The notes beneath the pieces were generated by a model. The model was given only the letters and a program-made list of their open reading frames with translations. It ran no database searches and was not told where the DNA came from. This document shows positions 12,051 to 25,400 of a DNA stretch of 64,000 nt, in pieces. How positions within the stretch are numbered: position 1 is the first letter of the stretch; each line of letters starts with the position of its first letter. Both the position numbers and the translations under genes were made by a program. This DNA comes from Piper betle (lineage: Eukaryota; Streptophyta; Magnoliopsida; Piperales; Piperaceae): positions 1 through 64,000 of the forward strand of contig JAURVB010009290.1 in the NCBI GenBank assembly GCA_033002965.1, in the 5' to 3' direction.

Positions 12051-15046
12051 TGTAACACCCAAAATCCGGTTCACACTCGTGAACCGAACCGGCATGTTAC
12101 CAGCCCCGGTTAGGTTGGCTAACCCGAACCTAACTCATACGGATCCAATCTCGGCGTCTTAAGATGTAAATACGACTTGTCATGCATGGATAAATTCATA
12201 AAACCCTAACATGATACTACATGGATGACATGCAACCTAAATTTTACACCAACACAATTACAATTAAAATTTGTAAAAATTATAAAATGAAAGGGACAGG
12301 ATTTCCCCTAAAAATGCAATTAGGGGCCACCCTGTCAAAATCGTATATTCAAACATATATACGTATAGCAACGATAGCATTCACACATACTTCTAATCTA
12401 TTATATTCATCATTCTCTGAACTTTGGGTCCTAACCCATCACACTTTTGCTGTGCTACTCTGATCATTTCACATTCTATCATGTCTCATGCATTTGAACA
12501 TGTCATTCACAATATAATAACATAATAACACAAAATTAAACATTCAGAAATCTAACATGTGTGTGTGTACAAGACCTCATTGCTCCTCCGTCCAAGCTGG
12601 CTCCTCCAACTCGTGATTATTATCTATATATAGTATAAAAACACGTCAGTAACAAGTGTTACTGGTCCGGAAAATAAAATAACTATAACAAGCTGGCTAT
12701 GAGAGCAAACTCTCATATGAAAGAAAACATCATACTCCACGTGAACACTCTGAAGGGCACTACTGAGGAGCCACTGGGCTGCAGACCCGGTAGCATCCCG
12801 AACTTACTCGCTGCTGGTACTATGCCGCTCTCGGCACTTCTTTTTCAGTACTTCTCGTGAAACTTTATCCTAAGCCCTCTCCTTACCTCCATATTTCTCC
12901 TGGCCTTGAGCACGAAGGCCGAGTACTCTCAGGCAGTCGCCTTTAGTACCCTTTGAACCACAAGTCCGGACATGCGCTGTACTAAACAGTACCCGTAAAC
13001 CTCCACGTTCTCCGGGTGTGAGGAACTCAAACGCGGAGTTATCAGGATCCCTCGGGAATGGAACAGTCCGCTGGCACTAATCCAGAGCCCGCTTTGACTG
13101 TCACGGCATCCTCTGCATGGTACGTGCAGTCGATTTCTCCATCTCTCGTCTCACAGAAACACGAAAACTATATATATATAGGCTTGGGTAGGGAGTTACA
13201 TAATAGGCCCGAAGGCAACTTTTGGTGGATCTTGTTTTCGAAATCAACCTCGAGGGATCTCATCCTCGAGGGGTTATTAATCCGGAAAATGTTCGATTAA
13301 ATGGCCCGAGTTAAGTGAGATCCGATAAAATGCCACTTAACCCGTCCTGCAGACAATAAATCAAACATACAATAGAAAAGATTAAAACAGACGAGTCCTA
13401 AACGGACCTGGTAGAAGCTCCAAGTGTGTCATCGCGCCTAGGCGGCGAGCTCCTACTCCGTACCTACACATCAAAACTAAATACTAACGCCCACTAACTA
13501 CATGATGCATCAAAATCAATGAATCACACACAACACCATCATCATCCATCACAATGACCAATCAAATAATCATAAAAGTAAATAATCCTAACCCGTTCTA
13601 TTCATACCAATTTTATTGTGTTTTTCTAAGTTATCTCATGATCACTTATCATGCTGAGACTCGATCTACCTCATTAGATCACTTACTGTTCATTCGCAAT
13701 TACCCAAATCATACAATCATCCCTTTACTCATAATTAGGCATTACTCATGACGGTTAATCAAATCTAGCATACTGTGCTAACATTCATCATGACAACTAG
13801 TTAATTCTAGCATGCTATGCTAACAATCATATTCAATTTTAAATAACTCAATCGGAGGTAATTATACCTCACGTCGTCGGCAATCGGCGACGGCTAGGGT
13901 TCCGTCGCGCGTCTCGGAGCTCGAATTCGGCGCTCCTCGGCGTCCGACGTTCGATCGAGTCCAACTGGGTGAGCTCCGCGGAAGATCCGGTGAATTCCAG
14001 CGAATTCCAGAAATTCGGATTTTCCGACGGTTTTCCGGCAGCTACTGGCGGTTTCCCGGCGGCTTCCGGTGGTTTTCCGGCGACAATCGCCGGCGGCGTC
14101 TACTAGCCGGAAAGTGGTCGTGTTGGGTACCCTCGGAACCGGCTCGGCAAGCCCAACTCATCTATGACATCAGCGTGGCCAATGGAGGTGGCGGCTCGCC
14201 GGAAAACGGCAAAACAGAGCCGGCGGCGATGGGTCGCTAGATCCGGCCGGCCACGGTGGCGACGGCCTCCGTTCCAGTCGAGGAGGGTCGCTGGGTGGTC
14301 GGTGGTGCTGAGGCGACCACTGGATGATGGCTGCGACGGTCGCCGGCGGCAGAATCGGCGACGCGACCAAATGCAGCCGCGGCGCTAGGCGTGGCGATTC
14401 CGGCGTCGCGGCGGCCCGATGGTGGCCGGGCCTGGTCGGGGCGGCATGGCAACGCCGTGGCGGAGCTGGGCGGCGATGATCGGCGGCCGGGCAGGCGTCC
14501 ACGGCAGCGGCGGCGGCATGCACAGTGGCGGCGCGCGACAAGGGTTTGGGGAAGAAGAAGGGAAAGGTCGGGGGTGTGTGTGGTGGCAAACTCGTAAATA
14601 TTACTTGACTCGTCTCCGGCTCGAGTCAAGTATAATAACTAAGTCGTATTAAATCCTAAAAAATTCATAAAAATCGGGAAAAAATCCCGTAAAATCAAAC
14701 AACACCACAACATTATAATGATATGCTCTATGACTAACAACCCACCCAAGCTGCCCGAACGCGTCCTAATGCGGTAAACGGCCTAATACTAATTCTACGA
14801 TCCACTATATATAAAAATAATAAAAAAAATGACTGGCATACTCTCATATATCTGATAACTCATTCTGTTCTGCTGTGTTCATGACGTTATCATCATATAC
14901 TTGGGTACGCATGACCCTCATAGCTCATACACGCGACTGGCATCGGCTCGGTACACGTGTCCTGAAACTGACTCAACTCGAAAAAAATAACGGTCGACCC
15001 GACCGGTTCTGAATATAAAACCCTAACTCGAATCGTGGGTTTTACA
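12051..15046 (+). mobile_element. Complete 2996-bp solo LTR of the large gypsy-like family (copy C)
   Basis: This is the best-defined member and is used as the reference for the others. It starts TGTAACACCC and ends GGGTTTTACA, with a perfect TSD CCATT at 12046-12050 and 15047-15051. The LTR is two-part: an AT-rich 5' 1.8 kb and a strongly CG-rich stretch at about 13870-14590, then the ACTTGACTCG/CGAGTCAAG motif and an AT-rich tail ending in a TATAAAACCC box and TTTTACA. It contains no gag/pol. Arginine/proline-rich ORFs in the CG tract are present in all family members and are compositional. Confidence 0.95.
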
Positions 15047-15910
15047 CCATTAGTCCTAACATCCCATCTCGTTCAAGCACAGTCCAAGGCTAACACCAAT
15101 TCAATCCCTCATTAACAGCATTCTTTGGTGCAGGTGTAAGATCACAAGAGGGGGGATGAAAGAGTACTTGACACCAATGGGGCAGACACCCCTGCATGTA
15201 AAGGGCCACTGAAGCCCCGGTTATCAGAATGGCTGGTATTCGAAGGCATTAGCGTCGACGAGGCTGGTCGGCAGCATTACCTGGATGCCACTGTTGCCTA
15301 CAAGCGAGCTGTTCTAAATGCCATTGACTACCTCTCAAAGTTTGGATACTCTAAAGAGCAGAGGTCCTTCATGTTCCTTACATCCACTAGCAATACAAAC
15401 TCATTTCAAAATGTATACTTACGATGAAATATACTTGAAATTGAGCCAAATTGAGCTAATACTTCACCACAAAAACATCCTGTTTGCGGGGGTTTTTTTG
15501 CTTGTTTATATGGAAGCAAATCATGAATAAGATACGATGTTTTTCAGGTGTATCTATTGCTATCTTGCTGTCCATGTGAAGGGAGAATCTCTGGGACTGT
15601 GGACTCACCAAATGCCGTAGCAACGCTGGCAATTCCTGCGGCCATTTCTTATCAGGTACTCAAAGATATTTTCTGATTGACCCTTTGACACAAAGATTAA
15701 TTGAAGGAAATCCACATCTGGTACAATTGCAATGTGCGGGACATAAGGCCTAAAGCTAGCAAGGTTCCTCGAGGACCTCGGCTTGTGAGAAAGGCCGACA
15801 TGTTGCGTTGCACCTAAGATGGGGAATTTGCCGACCACTACAAACCCAGGTGCAGCTACAGCTACATGAACACTCCCTCCATACGCATTTCGACGCCGGA
15901 TCTTTGCCGC

Positions 15911-18585
15911 ATAAGGATATCATGTCCTGTTTTCTGTTGAGCTGGCCATTGCAGAAAAAAATAATGTGGCAATCACATGAAATGAAGTATATTATCATGT
16001 AGAAGAAACTGGTAGAGTACCCAAGGACATGCACAAAATAAATCACTTTTCTTTTGGCAACTCAGGAGATATAACCACCGTGGTACTCAAAAGCTACCAA
16101 GGTTTACTCAACTTTAACATTCATCTGATTTGCGGCACGACCGGGTCGTTTTATTTAAACAACTTTACTAGGCCTGGTCAAAAGGGCCGGCTGATCTCGG
16201 CATCCTTATGGGCTTTTAAACATGAGATTATTTATCTCCTTAGCATAGCCCATGGGCTACCTTCAAAATGGGCTTAGTTATGTTTATGTTAAAGACTCGC
16301 GTTTTGGCCCATTTTTAAAAAGTGGAGGTTTTGTACGGCCGGACAATAACACCATTTTTACATAGTTTTTAAGTTAAGCTAAGAGTTTGGATTGGCTGAC
16401 ACGAAAATAACGTAAATAAATAAAAAAAAATTATATGAAATAAAAATATAATTAGATAAAATAATATAAAAATTCAAAAATTTCTTTTTTATGTGTTGGG
16501 ACGTGCACTCTCTTAAATTTTTTCAATTTTTTTATTTACATAAAAAAATATTGTTTTGTAAATTTTTTATATAAATTTATTTTAACTTAAATTAAAAAAA
16601 ATTAACTAAACTTAAAGATATTCAAACACAAAAAAATTTGTGACATCCAAATTTTATTTTTCTTTCGTGTAATTTCGATACAACTAAACGGGCCTTTAAC
16701 TGAGAAGAGCATGCAAGCTCCCGGCAATGCGATCAAAGAGAAATCTTAAGATGCCCGAAGAGGAAACGTGGACTCTGGACATTAGTATTATCCAAAAAAT
16801 TTTAAAAAACAAAGCCCTAGCTCATGTCCCTTCGGGCTTGGGCCATTGATTCTTAAATATTACCTTTGGAGTGGGCAAGTTTTCAACCCAAATGGCGTGA
16901 ATGGGAGAGGCCACCGGACAAAGCCAACAAATTTATTGAGGGGAGTCACAGTAACGTATAATTTTGGCAAACATCTTATTTGGGGGAAATGGGCTTACCA
17001 ATCAAAGTATACCTACGGAAAAGTCCTAACTAGATAAAGCCTAACCAAGAGGTGATTCTTCTCATAGTTTGTCAAGAATTAGCTAACACTAGCAATCAAA
17101 TGAAAAGGGCTACAAAACTTTGATAGGGTTCCCATAAGTCTAGCGAACAAGCTAATACATGTGGTTGCCCTTTGTTTCCAGCTCAATTCGTGCAGCTAGA
17201 TCAATTTGGTAGAGTATGACTGATGTATACGTTATTTTCCCTTTTTTGAATTATAGTGTTTTTTTTCTTTTGTAGTAACATTTTTCCCATGTAATCCCTA
17301 TTGCAGTGCTCCATTACAGTATTCTAGTATTTTTTTTTGTTTGATTCATACCAATTTCAGATGTTCAGATTGGCTATGTATGATTAAATGTATGCAGTAT
17401 GGTTGATGGACAATGTTATGGATGGCTCATGATCATGCGCATGTCTCGTGTGTTTTACATAGAAGATGGGCAAGGGCAGTCAATACTGATCAGGGCCCAC
17501 ACTTTCCATTGGGCCTCCACTTATGGTCGGTGGGCCTTTCTGCAGAAGTAATGAGCTAGAAACCGACAAAATAGAAATATGGAGGCCCATTCTTTAGAGG
17601 GAGGGCACTGCAATTTAGATACGTGCTTGGCTGAGCCCCCTCTTATCATGGGAAGGGGATTGAATATTCGCCACTTTGTGGGCCCACTATTTTTGTGGTG
17701 AAAAAGGTTATAATAATAATAATAATTATTATTATTATTATTATTATTATTATAGTTATTATTATTATTATCATCATCATCATCATCTGCGTTTGGCTGA
17801 AAAAAATATTGGAATAAAAGTTTGGTCTGGTGGAAAATTTTATAATTTTCCCATCTCTCTTACTTCGGTGCTCAAATTCAGTTATTTATGAAAAAAATTA
17901 GAAAATGCAACGAGTAATTTATGCTTTCGTGATATGCATGTTAATTCAGTATATCTAGATTAAACTATTTACATACATATAATTGATTATGTTTCTTGAA
18001 GTTAACGTCAGTTGACGGCCAATAATATATGTAATTATTAGTTGAATTCCAATGTTAAAGATTATGTATCGTGAATAAAATTATAAGGGTTATATTTTTT
18101 GAGTGAAAATTTGTTGTAAGGTCTTACACCCAATATGTTTATAGACCCAATCAACCTTAAGCAAATCATCTTCTATTAAATATGCCATCAATGGCAGTTT
18201 TAAATTTTCAATAATAAATGAATGTTATTATTTATGCATATCTAATTGTTAATTGAGTCTTGCTATAGTTTAAAAAGTTCAAATTCGGACTCGACTTGGA
18301 GCCATTTTATAAAATTTATAATTATGTAAATAAAAAAATTATTTATTGGTATTTTAACACTTGAAATGAATAAATACATGATTGTCATTGCTTAAAAATT
18401 TTAATTTAGATGTTATAAGAAAAATTGTTTTGGTAACTTTTAATATATAACTCGAAGAGTCACTTACTAAATCAATCAATATAAAGTTATCTATCAATTT
18501 TGACTCAGTAAGCTACGAAGTGGAATCTAGTTAGTTTAGGCAATTTTTAGAGTAAAAATGAAATTTTAAGATTGTACTTATAACT
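15911..18585. other. Intergenic DNA without a recognised gene
   Basis: AT-rich and low in coding signal. It holds several GGGCC/GGCCCA-type motifs (16140-16310, 17480-17700) and the trinucleotide microsatellite listed separately. Small ORFs of 60-96 codons near 15756-16277 and 16846-17037 show no domain I recognise. Confidence 0.5.
17709..17787. repeat. ATT/ATC trinucleotide microsatellite
   Basis: A run of (TAA)n then (ATT)n, interrupted once by ATAGTT, passes into (ATC)n. It produces a poly-Asn/Tyr/His ORF that is not a gene. Confidence 0.95.
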
Positions 18586-18593
18586 AATATTGG

Positions 18594-19395
18594 CAAAGGT
18601 GTTAAGTGCACAAGCAAGTCAAGTTGAGCATGTGCTCGAGCTTGACTTGGAAATTAAATTCGAGGATTGCTCAAATTCGACTCAAGATCGAATGAATCTT
18701 AAGCATAGCTGGTCGAGATCGATTTGAATAATTCTAATGCTGCTCGAGCTCGACTCAATCTCAAATATACTTAAATTGTTAAATTTTTAGGAGCTTAATT
18801 AGGCTCGAAACTAGCTCAACTTGATTAGCCTCAAAGCAGCTCGACTCGAGGCCAAAACCAACTCCTAAATCGAGTCATTATTTCGAGTTGTGCCATTTAC
18901 AAAAAATAGGAAAGGGTAGAGTGTGATTTACCCGACAATGTGAGACCACGTACAATGGGAGACCACGTACATTAGGTCTTTAAAGAAAAAGGGAGATTCG
19001 AACTCATGGCCTCTTTTATATCATCTCGCTATTAGGTCTTTATTATTATAATGGTTAAAGTGGTCTTTATTATGATCATGCAAATAAAATAAAAATTTTC
19101 CCACAAATAATACCAAAATTAATATCTTAAATTTGATATATATTAATGTATTAAATCTAATATTATATATTATACCATTGAATCAAGTTTGAGCAGAGTT
19201 ACAAATTGAATTCGGCCCGAGTTCAAATTATAATTGAGCTGAGTCAAGTCAAATACTTCTTTTCTAAAATTTAACTCGTGAAATTTGGATTCGACTCAAG
19301 TTTGAACTCGAGTACTTAAATGTTGAGTTTCATGTCGAATCAAGTCGAGTCAAAAACTAAATATTCACGAATTGGCTTGCTCAATAACAATCCTA
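18594..19395. mobile_element. hAT-like MITE, about 800 bp, with 8-bp TSD
   Basis: The left end CAAAGGTGTTAAGTGCACAAGC and the reverse complement of the right end (TAGGATTGTTATTGAGCAAGC) form an imperfect terminal inverted repeat. Flanks AATATTGG (18586-18593) and AATATTGA (19396-19403) are an 8-bp TSD with one mismatch, the size made by hAT transposases. The interior is rich in CTCGAGCTCGACTC-type motifs with an AT-rich centre. No transposase is present. Confidence 0.6.
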
Positions 19396-19403
19396 AATAT
19401 TGA

Positions 19404-22400
19404 TTGTAAGACTTTAGAACCGATTATTTTCCGTAATTTTTTAAAATTAAAGCAAAACAGGGTCACGACTTCCTAGGCCTAGCGTAACGCCTTTCTTATC
19501 TCCCGGCCCACATGTTTTCATTTGCATTTTGGCCTGAATAATAGGAGGATATAATACCCTACGTACCACATGGGTTCATTCTGACAGACAAGAACAATCG
19601 AAACCAGAACAGGAATTTCATGTCAATTTTGATTTTAATGTGAAACGCAGCCCGCTTTAAGAGTTGCTACGGTAATTTCTTGACTTGACTTCTCGATCGT
19701 TATGTTTGAACAATTAAATATGTTTTCTTCAGTAATAACCTAAATGTACGTAGCATGTCGTTCTTAAATGATACGTACGAGATTGGTACCCAATTGTAAT
19801 GATATATGGCGACATTGATCAATGTTAATTTTAAAATTTCTTTTTTATCTTTTATTTAAGAAATAAAGAGCGTGCTTTCTGGCTTTGCATTTATACAGTG
19901 TGTTTGTTATGGAGCCCGGCAATCTACTCTTAGAAGTGCGTACTATACATAAGAGTTCCCAAAATAAAAATCTTCTACTCTTTCCAAGTATTTAATAACT
20001 CTAAACATATACCAATGCGTGAAAACATTTGAAGAGTAGAGCTATTACTTGAATATCAATATTGCACTTAATTTGCATAATCATATAGTTGGTCTACAGT
20101 AAAGGAATAATTTTTTTAACTAATAGAAAATATTGACACTTTGTTCCTTTGTTGTTGGTATATATGTTGATACTACGATATCATGATTATCCTATACATT
20201 TCTCATCCCTTGAGATATCACCCCCTTTGGTTAAGAATATGTAAGGAAAGTTTACATATGCTGATAAATGAGGTCGTCCATCAAGTAATTACAGATGTAA
20301 CGCCTATAACAAGTTAAAATTCGTCCATTTAGGGGCTAGTCTCTCTTTTTTATTTTGTTGCAATTGCTCAAGGTTAGTTCAGATATATGTTTAGCTAGCT
20401 TTGCCCCGTCAAAGTAAATCAAGTCATATATTGTATCATGTAATTATTATTCCAACAAAACAAGAGAAAATGCGATGATTGTACCATATTCCATATGAGT
20501 AAGTGTTTCTTTTTCGAGCTCAGATCATATCAAGACGGTGTGGCCGAAGAGGGATAGGAGCCATGCATGCATGCACCTTCATATACACATGTATTTGGGA
20601 GGGAGAGGAGGACAAAAAACCAGTACAGTGCAGAGATTGATACCGTAGAGAAGGATGGTGGCACACACAGCAAATGGACAACCTGCAAAGGTACTACGCA
20701 CAAAATCTAGCCAAAATATATGCTGTGTCTCCCTCTTCCCACTCCCACTGCTAAGCAATAAATCTGTTCTCGGTGCAGGACAAAACTTGAAACCTAGCTA
20801 ATGTGTTCTCTACAAACACCTGTATTCGGAGGCACCCCAACCAAGAACTTGGTCTCCATACTCCCCTAGCAAACTGTTGGCCCTGGCACCTAGCCAGTTG
20901 TCTTCTTCCCCTCCAGATCCTTTACATGCATGTACGTGATTTAGGGTTAAGGGTCTCTGGGTGTAAAGCATTGTTGTTTAGCGTGGCTATTCAAACTAAT
21001 TGCTTTATTAGTCAGGCATTGTGTTTGTGGCCGGTCTAAGAAACAGCAGACAAATGGGTTGAATTATCAGCTTATAAGTTAGAAGGTTAACAGGCATGGT
21101 AAGCAGACCACCCATAACGCCTAGAGACAAAGAATCACTATTGCTGGGGCAAAACCACATGCAAATTGATCATTATACAATAATAAATCAAGAGAACATG
21201 ATGAAATTAAGTTGCGGAACATTGTACAATACCATTGCATTATTTCCTTCAATAATCGCCTCTGAATATTGCTTGGCATGCACGCCTGTAATGAGCTGGA
21301 TATCTGGTCATTATTTATCTATAGCTCATATGTATGGCTTCTTACTCATAATTAGCAATATGAATTAGTATTGCAAAGTATATAGTGGCCAGAAAAATAT
21401 GTCTATCGCGTTGTACGTTCTACTAATCCAAGACCCCAATCGGCAATGACTGTTTTTTTAAACATAAGCCAATTGTAACCAATTGACTAGCTAAGCTTGC
21501 TCATTAGAAAATCATTTTAATCATCTTAATAAAGGCATTTATCCAGACGAGGTTTTCAAATTATGATCCCCAAGTCTGAAATTTATCCATAACATGGTTC
21601 TTTTTTCTCTTACGTAAAGTGGAACATCGATATGCATCCGGCGGCTTATCATAGAAAATTTTTCTTGATAATAAATATTTGCAAGCTGATCAGATGCATG
21701 ATTTTGACCACCTCTGTCTGTTTTATTGATCACACATACGGCAAAAAGCCAATATAACTTGGTAGCTGGTATATTATCGATAACTGGCTCATTGGATTAT
21801 AATACAAATCACTATGGGGCATCTTCATCATAATTCATGGCATACTGATAAAAGGCCAGTGATTAAGCCGGACTGGGCAAGCTTGACCCACTTTTGAAAT
21901 TGATATAAATAGCATATATAATTAATAAGACCCATGTCTTTCTTCTTGACCAAATCAGGCATGATCAGCAGCTGGTAATTAGTCGTTAGTTGCAGGTCTC
22001 GATAGAATAACCAGCTATGGTCAGTGGGTGCAAGTCCATTATGTATATCTCGTTTCTCTTGAGTCCTGACCGGAATAAACTATAAATATAGAAAGCAATT
22101 AAGAACTCAACACACGAATATGTTAACTATCAAGTGGCCATTGGTCTCCTTTCAAACTAAGCTCTAAGTACAGAGCTCATTCTTCGAGCAACACCCCCTA
22201 ATTTCTGGTCATCTATGTAGATCTCTCTTTCTTCTTATGTATGCAAAATGCTGGTCAACTTGTTCAGACCACAATTTGAGCTTCTGATCATATTGAAATG
22301 TGAACCTAATTAACGACTCTGTCAAACCCTAGTCCTCCTTGTGTATGGTCCCAACCAGACAACCTGCTAAGATTATTGCAACCGTGTTTGCGGGGAAGTG

Positions 22401-25400
22401 GAATCCAAGTCTCCAGGTCCAGACAATGCTGTTCTCCTCGATCCACACTTTGTTATATATCTATTGATTTCTAATATTTGAAATTTCTACATAGCTATCA
22501 TGTTTAATTCCTTTGTCATGTGGCCGACGTTGTTGATGGAACAAATGCCCGATGTCGAGACTCTCTGTCGACAAATGCTACCGCAGGATTGTTTGTAATT
22601 TGTGTGTATATAATGTGGATCACTTAGTGGACAGCTAGATTTGGTCCGACCTTGCAAGATCCTTCCACTGGTTATTGTTTCAAGGCCATTGTCTGCCCTT
22701 TTGTCTTTGATAATTGATCCTCTCCAATTCCTTCAATATTCTTGCCATCCATATTAATAGAAGAAAGGCCCATGCATTAGCTTTGCTTGAACCAGCTTGT
22801 AACTAAGTGAGAGGAGCCAAAAAAAGTACTTAACTGAAATATATTAAGTGCAATCTATTAATTAGTAGTTAACCTCTTCGAGCTAGTTTTCAATTCCGCT
22901 AATGGCGTCAGTGATGAGATCAAAGATTTACGTTTTGTTAAATCATCTTGGAAGATCAAGAACGTGGTGGTCCTTCCTTTTCCCTGGATCTAGCTGTTTC
23001 TCCAATCTTCTAGTTCCCTTAGCATGCTTTGAGGAGCAGAAAGTAATGTGGCAACTCACGTTTAAACATGCAAATGGATATTATATGGGTGCTTTAGTGG
23101 TGCAATCTTCCCATAATTCTGGTAATCAACTCCCTTATAGGCCAACAGCTTTCCAACACTTGCCAACAAACTGATTGCTATGCAGAACGAGGATCGATTT
23201 GTATTTATATATATATCAAACATTAATAACATGTGCCCAGTTCCTTGCAGTCCATCAATATATTGTATATGGTGCTTGTGGCTTATTCCTTTAATTGAAA
23301 AATGTTTTAAAAAAAACGTTTTTGCCTTGTTTTTCGTCATCATGTTCGTCACCAGTAGTTTTGTTAATTGCTGTTATGATACATTGTGTGAAGAGAAATT
23401 TTAACAGCTCGTGTGACATCTGTTGAAGCCAAGAAAGTAATGGTACTGTTGGTCTTGTGAATATATTGATCATGCACTGGCGGGCACTTGTTTTGCGTGA
23501 TGACCGGAACAACATCGTCTCCTGGTCATATGCAACGGATAACCTAATAATCTATTCTTCTTGATCAGATAATTTTAGTTTGACATTTCTCTACATTGAA
23601 GATGCATGTATACAGTTAGAATAGTCTTTACATATTCTTATTGCTAGATGGGTGGTATGAGGTATCCTGTATAAACGTAGGTTCCTACACACATTCCAAA
23701 TAAGTAATCACATCACATCTTAAAGAGATCGGTGATGCATTTTACAAATGTGGGTTTCTATGGTTTCCAAATCAACCCACTTTCACAATAAGTATGATCT
23801 GTCGCAGACTGTTTGAATACTATACGTAAAAATATGTATACATATATATAATATTTAGTTGCTAGCCTAGATTATCTTGTTCCATTATTTTCACAATCCT
23901 CAGCATAGAATTCCTCAAATGGCCGGCGACAATGTTAATGTCTTCCCGGTGGCCTTCCCGTGAGCTACTCTGTTAACTTGATAATCCAGATACTAATTTA
24001 ACGAAAATTCATTATGCGAAATTGGTATCCATGCATGCATACATTTAACTAATTTCGACTCAATAGTTATGAAATAGGCATATCTTTAAACATGAGATTT
24101 TAGTAGGCGGTATTTGTAACTACGTGCGAGTGTATAATATTTAGAAGTCTAGCCACAAATGGCAAGAAACGAAACCCAGATCGAGTACCTATAGCATGCT
24201 GTACCACAATCTTGTGGACGTAAACACGAATTTGGGGAAGGGGTTGTTAACCTGATACATCTGGAATTTTATGCATGACCATCATGGTAGATGTATATAA
24301 GCTAATATGTATGGACATAACTGCGTGTTCATTTTTACTTTCCAAAGCAGGCATTTATCCCATTAACTACGTAAATTACCATTGTTCGGGAACGAGTCGA
24401 GCTTGCCTGACTTTTTGTGATCACTCGACTCGGCTTGACTCAAACTCGATTTATTGTAAGCTAGGCTCAAAACACGATCCTAAAATAATTGACTCAACTT
24501 GATTACAATAGAGTTGGTTTCGAGTTATGTAAAACCCAACTTGATTCGAATGGAAAAAAAACTCTATTTAACTTAAAATTCAGTTCGAATCAACTCAATA
24601 ACTAATATAAACTTTAATTTTTTTTTAACAATATATAGATAATATAACATTAAAAATAATAATTTGGTATAATAATAATTAAATCAAAACAATCTAATGG
24701 TTATTATATTACTATTACTTATAGAGAATATCATTTATATTTTTACAAAAATAATAAAAAATATTATATTATAGAAAAAAAATTAGATTTTCAAACATAT
24801 GGTGATAAAACTCAAACATGATCGATGTTTGACTCAAACTCGATCATGCTCGACTTGAAGTTGAATTAAAATAACTCGAGTAGGAACCAAATAACTCGAA
24901 ACTCGATTTGTTTATCAAATGAGCAAAATTCGAGTTGGCCGAAACTCGATTCAACTCAACTCGTGACTTGCCCCATATAGCAGCTCATAGTTCGGTTAAA
25001 AAAAAACTACATATATATTTGTCCATACGTATTGAATTATTTAAAATCTGGCAAGTACATGTACCTTGAAATGTATTTAATTGACATGATGATCAATGCA
25101 ATTAAGAATATTATATATCATTTATCAAAAAATAAAAACAAAAAAAATAATCTAGAGTATTCATAAATTGATTTTCGTGTTCATACAATCACATGGAATC
25201 GATTTATATCATTTCTTTATTATAAAAGTCTACTGATCATTAGTATGATTTTTAATAAATTATAAATTGTTTTAAAGAAGATTTATTATTTATATAAAAT
25301 TATATATATTATGTTTTTAATGGATCAAAACGACATTATTATTAATAAATTTGATTAATTAAATATTGAAATTTTATAGATGTGCACTTGTACAATAATA

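Larger units (their letters stand above)
9321..15910 (+). pseudogene. Formamidase (acetamidase/formamidase family) pseudogene split by solo LTRs
   Basis: Intact relatives hydrolyse formamide or similar amides to ammonia and the acid. Recognisable exons: 9321-9539 (KWPWERKLPLHN, NDSAADVKSIDLST), about 10692-10827 (GGGFPSDHFLAATKAIWYLEG), 10939-11129 (RFPGLIHPGMIGTAPSMELL, SLKLREVLHTRPLANLPS), 11221-11307 joined to 11901-12043 (EGANLSTGDMHFSQGDGEIS), 15134-15361 (RGGMKEYLTPMG, HYLDATVAYKRAVLNAIDYL), 15548-15655 (YLLLSCCPCEGRISG) and 15740-about 15905 (DIRPKASKVPRGPR). The expected exon for the HYLSGPIR...GDLL region between the first two is missing, and the second lacks its 5' end. An LTR cuts the fifth exon at 11308. 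Another lies seven bases into the next intron. At 15201-15212 a deletion shifts frame and gives TGA. The last exon reads TAA at 15815 and has an extra G soon after. Splice sites around 9540, 15361 and 15740 are also poor. Clearly dead. Confidence 0.93.

Noticed and set aside
14170..14652. Arg/Pro/Gly-rich ORFs of up to 139 codons on both strands (also at 1081-1556, 4888-5490, 51061-51612, 53682-54286, 56686-57429)
   Set aside because: They lie in the CG-rich tract of each LTR copy, occur in several frames at once, differ between copies by frameshifts and have no domain. They are compositional.
17676..17891. 71-codon ORF rich in Asn, Tyr and His
   Set aside because: It is a translation of the ATT/ATC microsatellite.
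20530..22620. Possible microRNA gene
   Set aside because: I looked for the mature sequences of common plant microRNA families from memory and saw none, and no long fold-back. A structure and small-RNA search would be needed.
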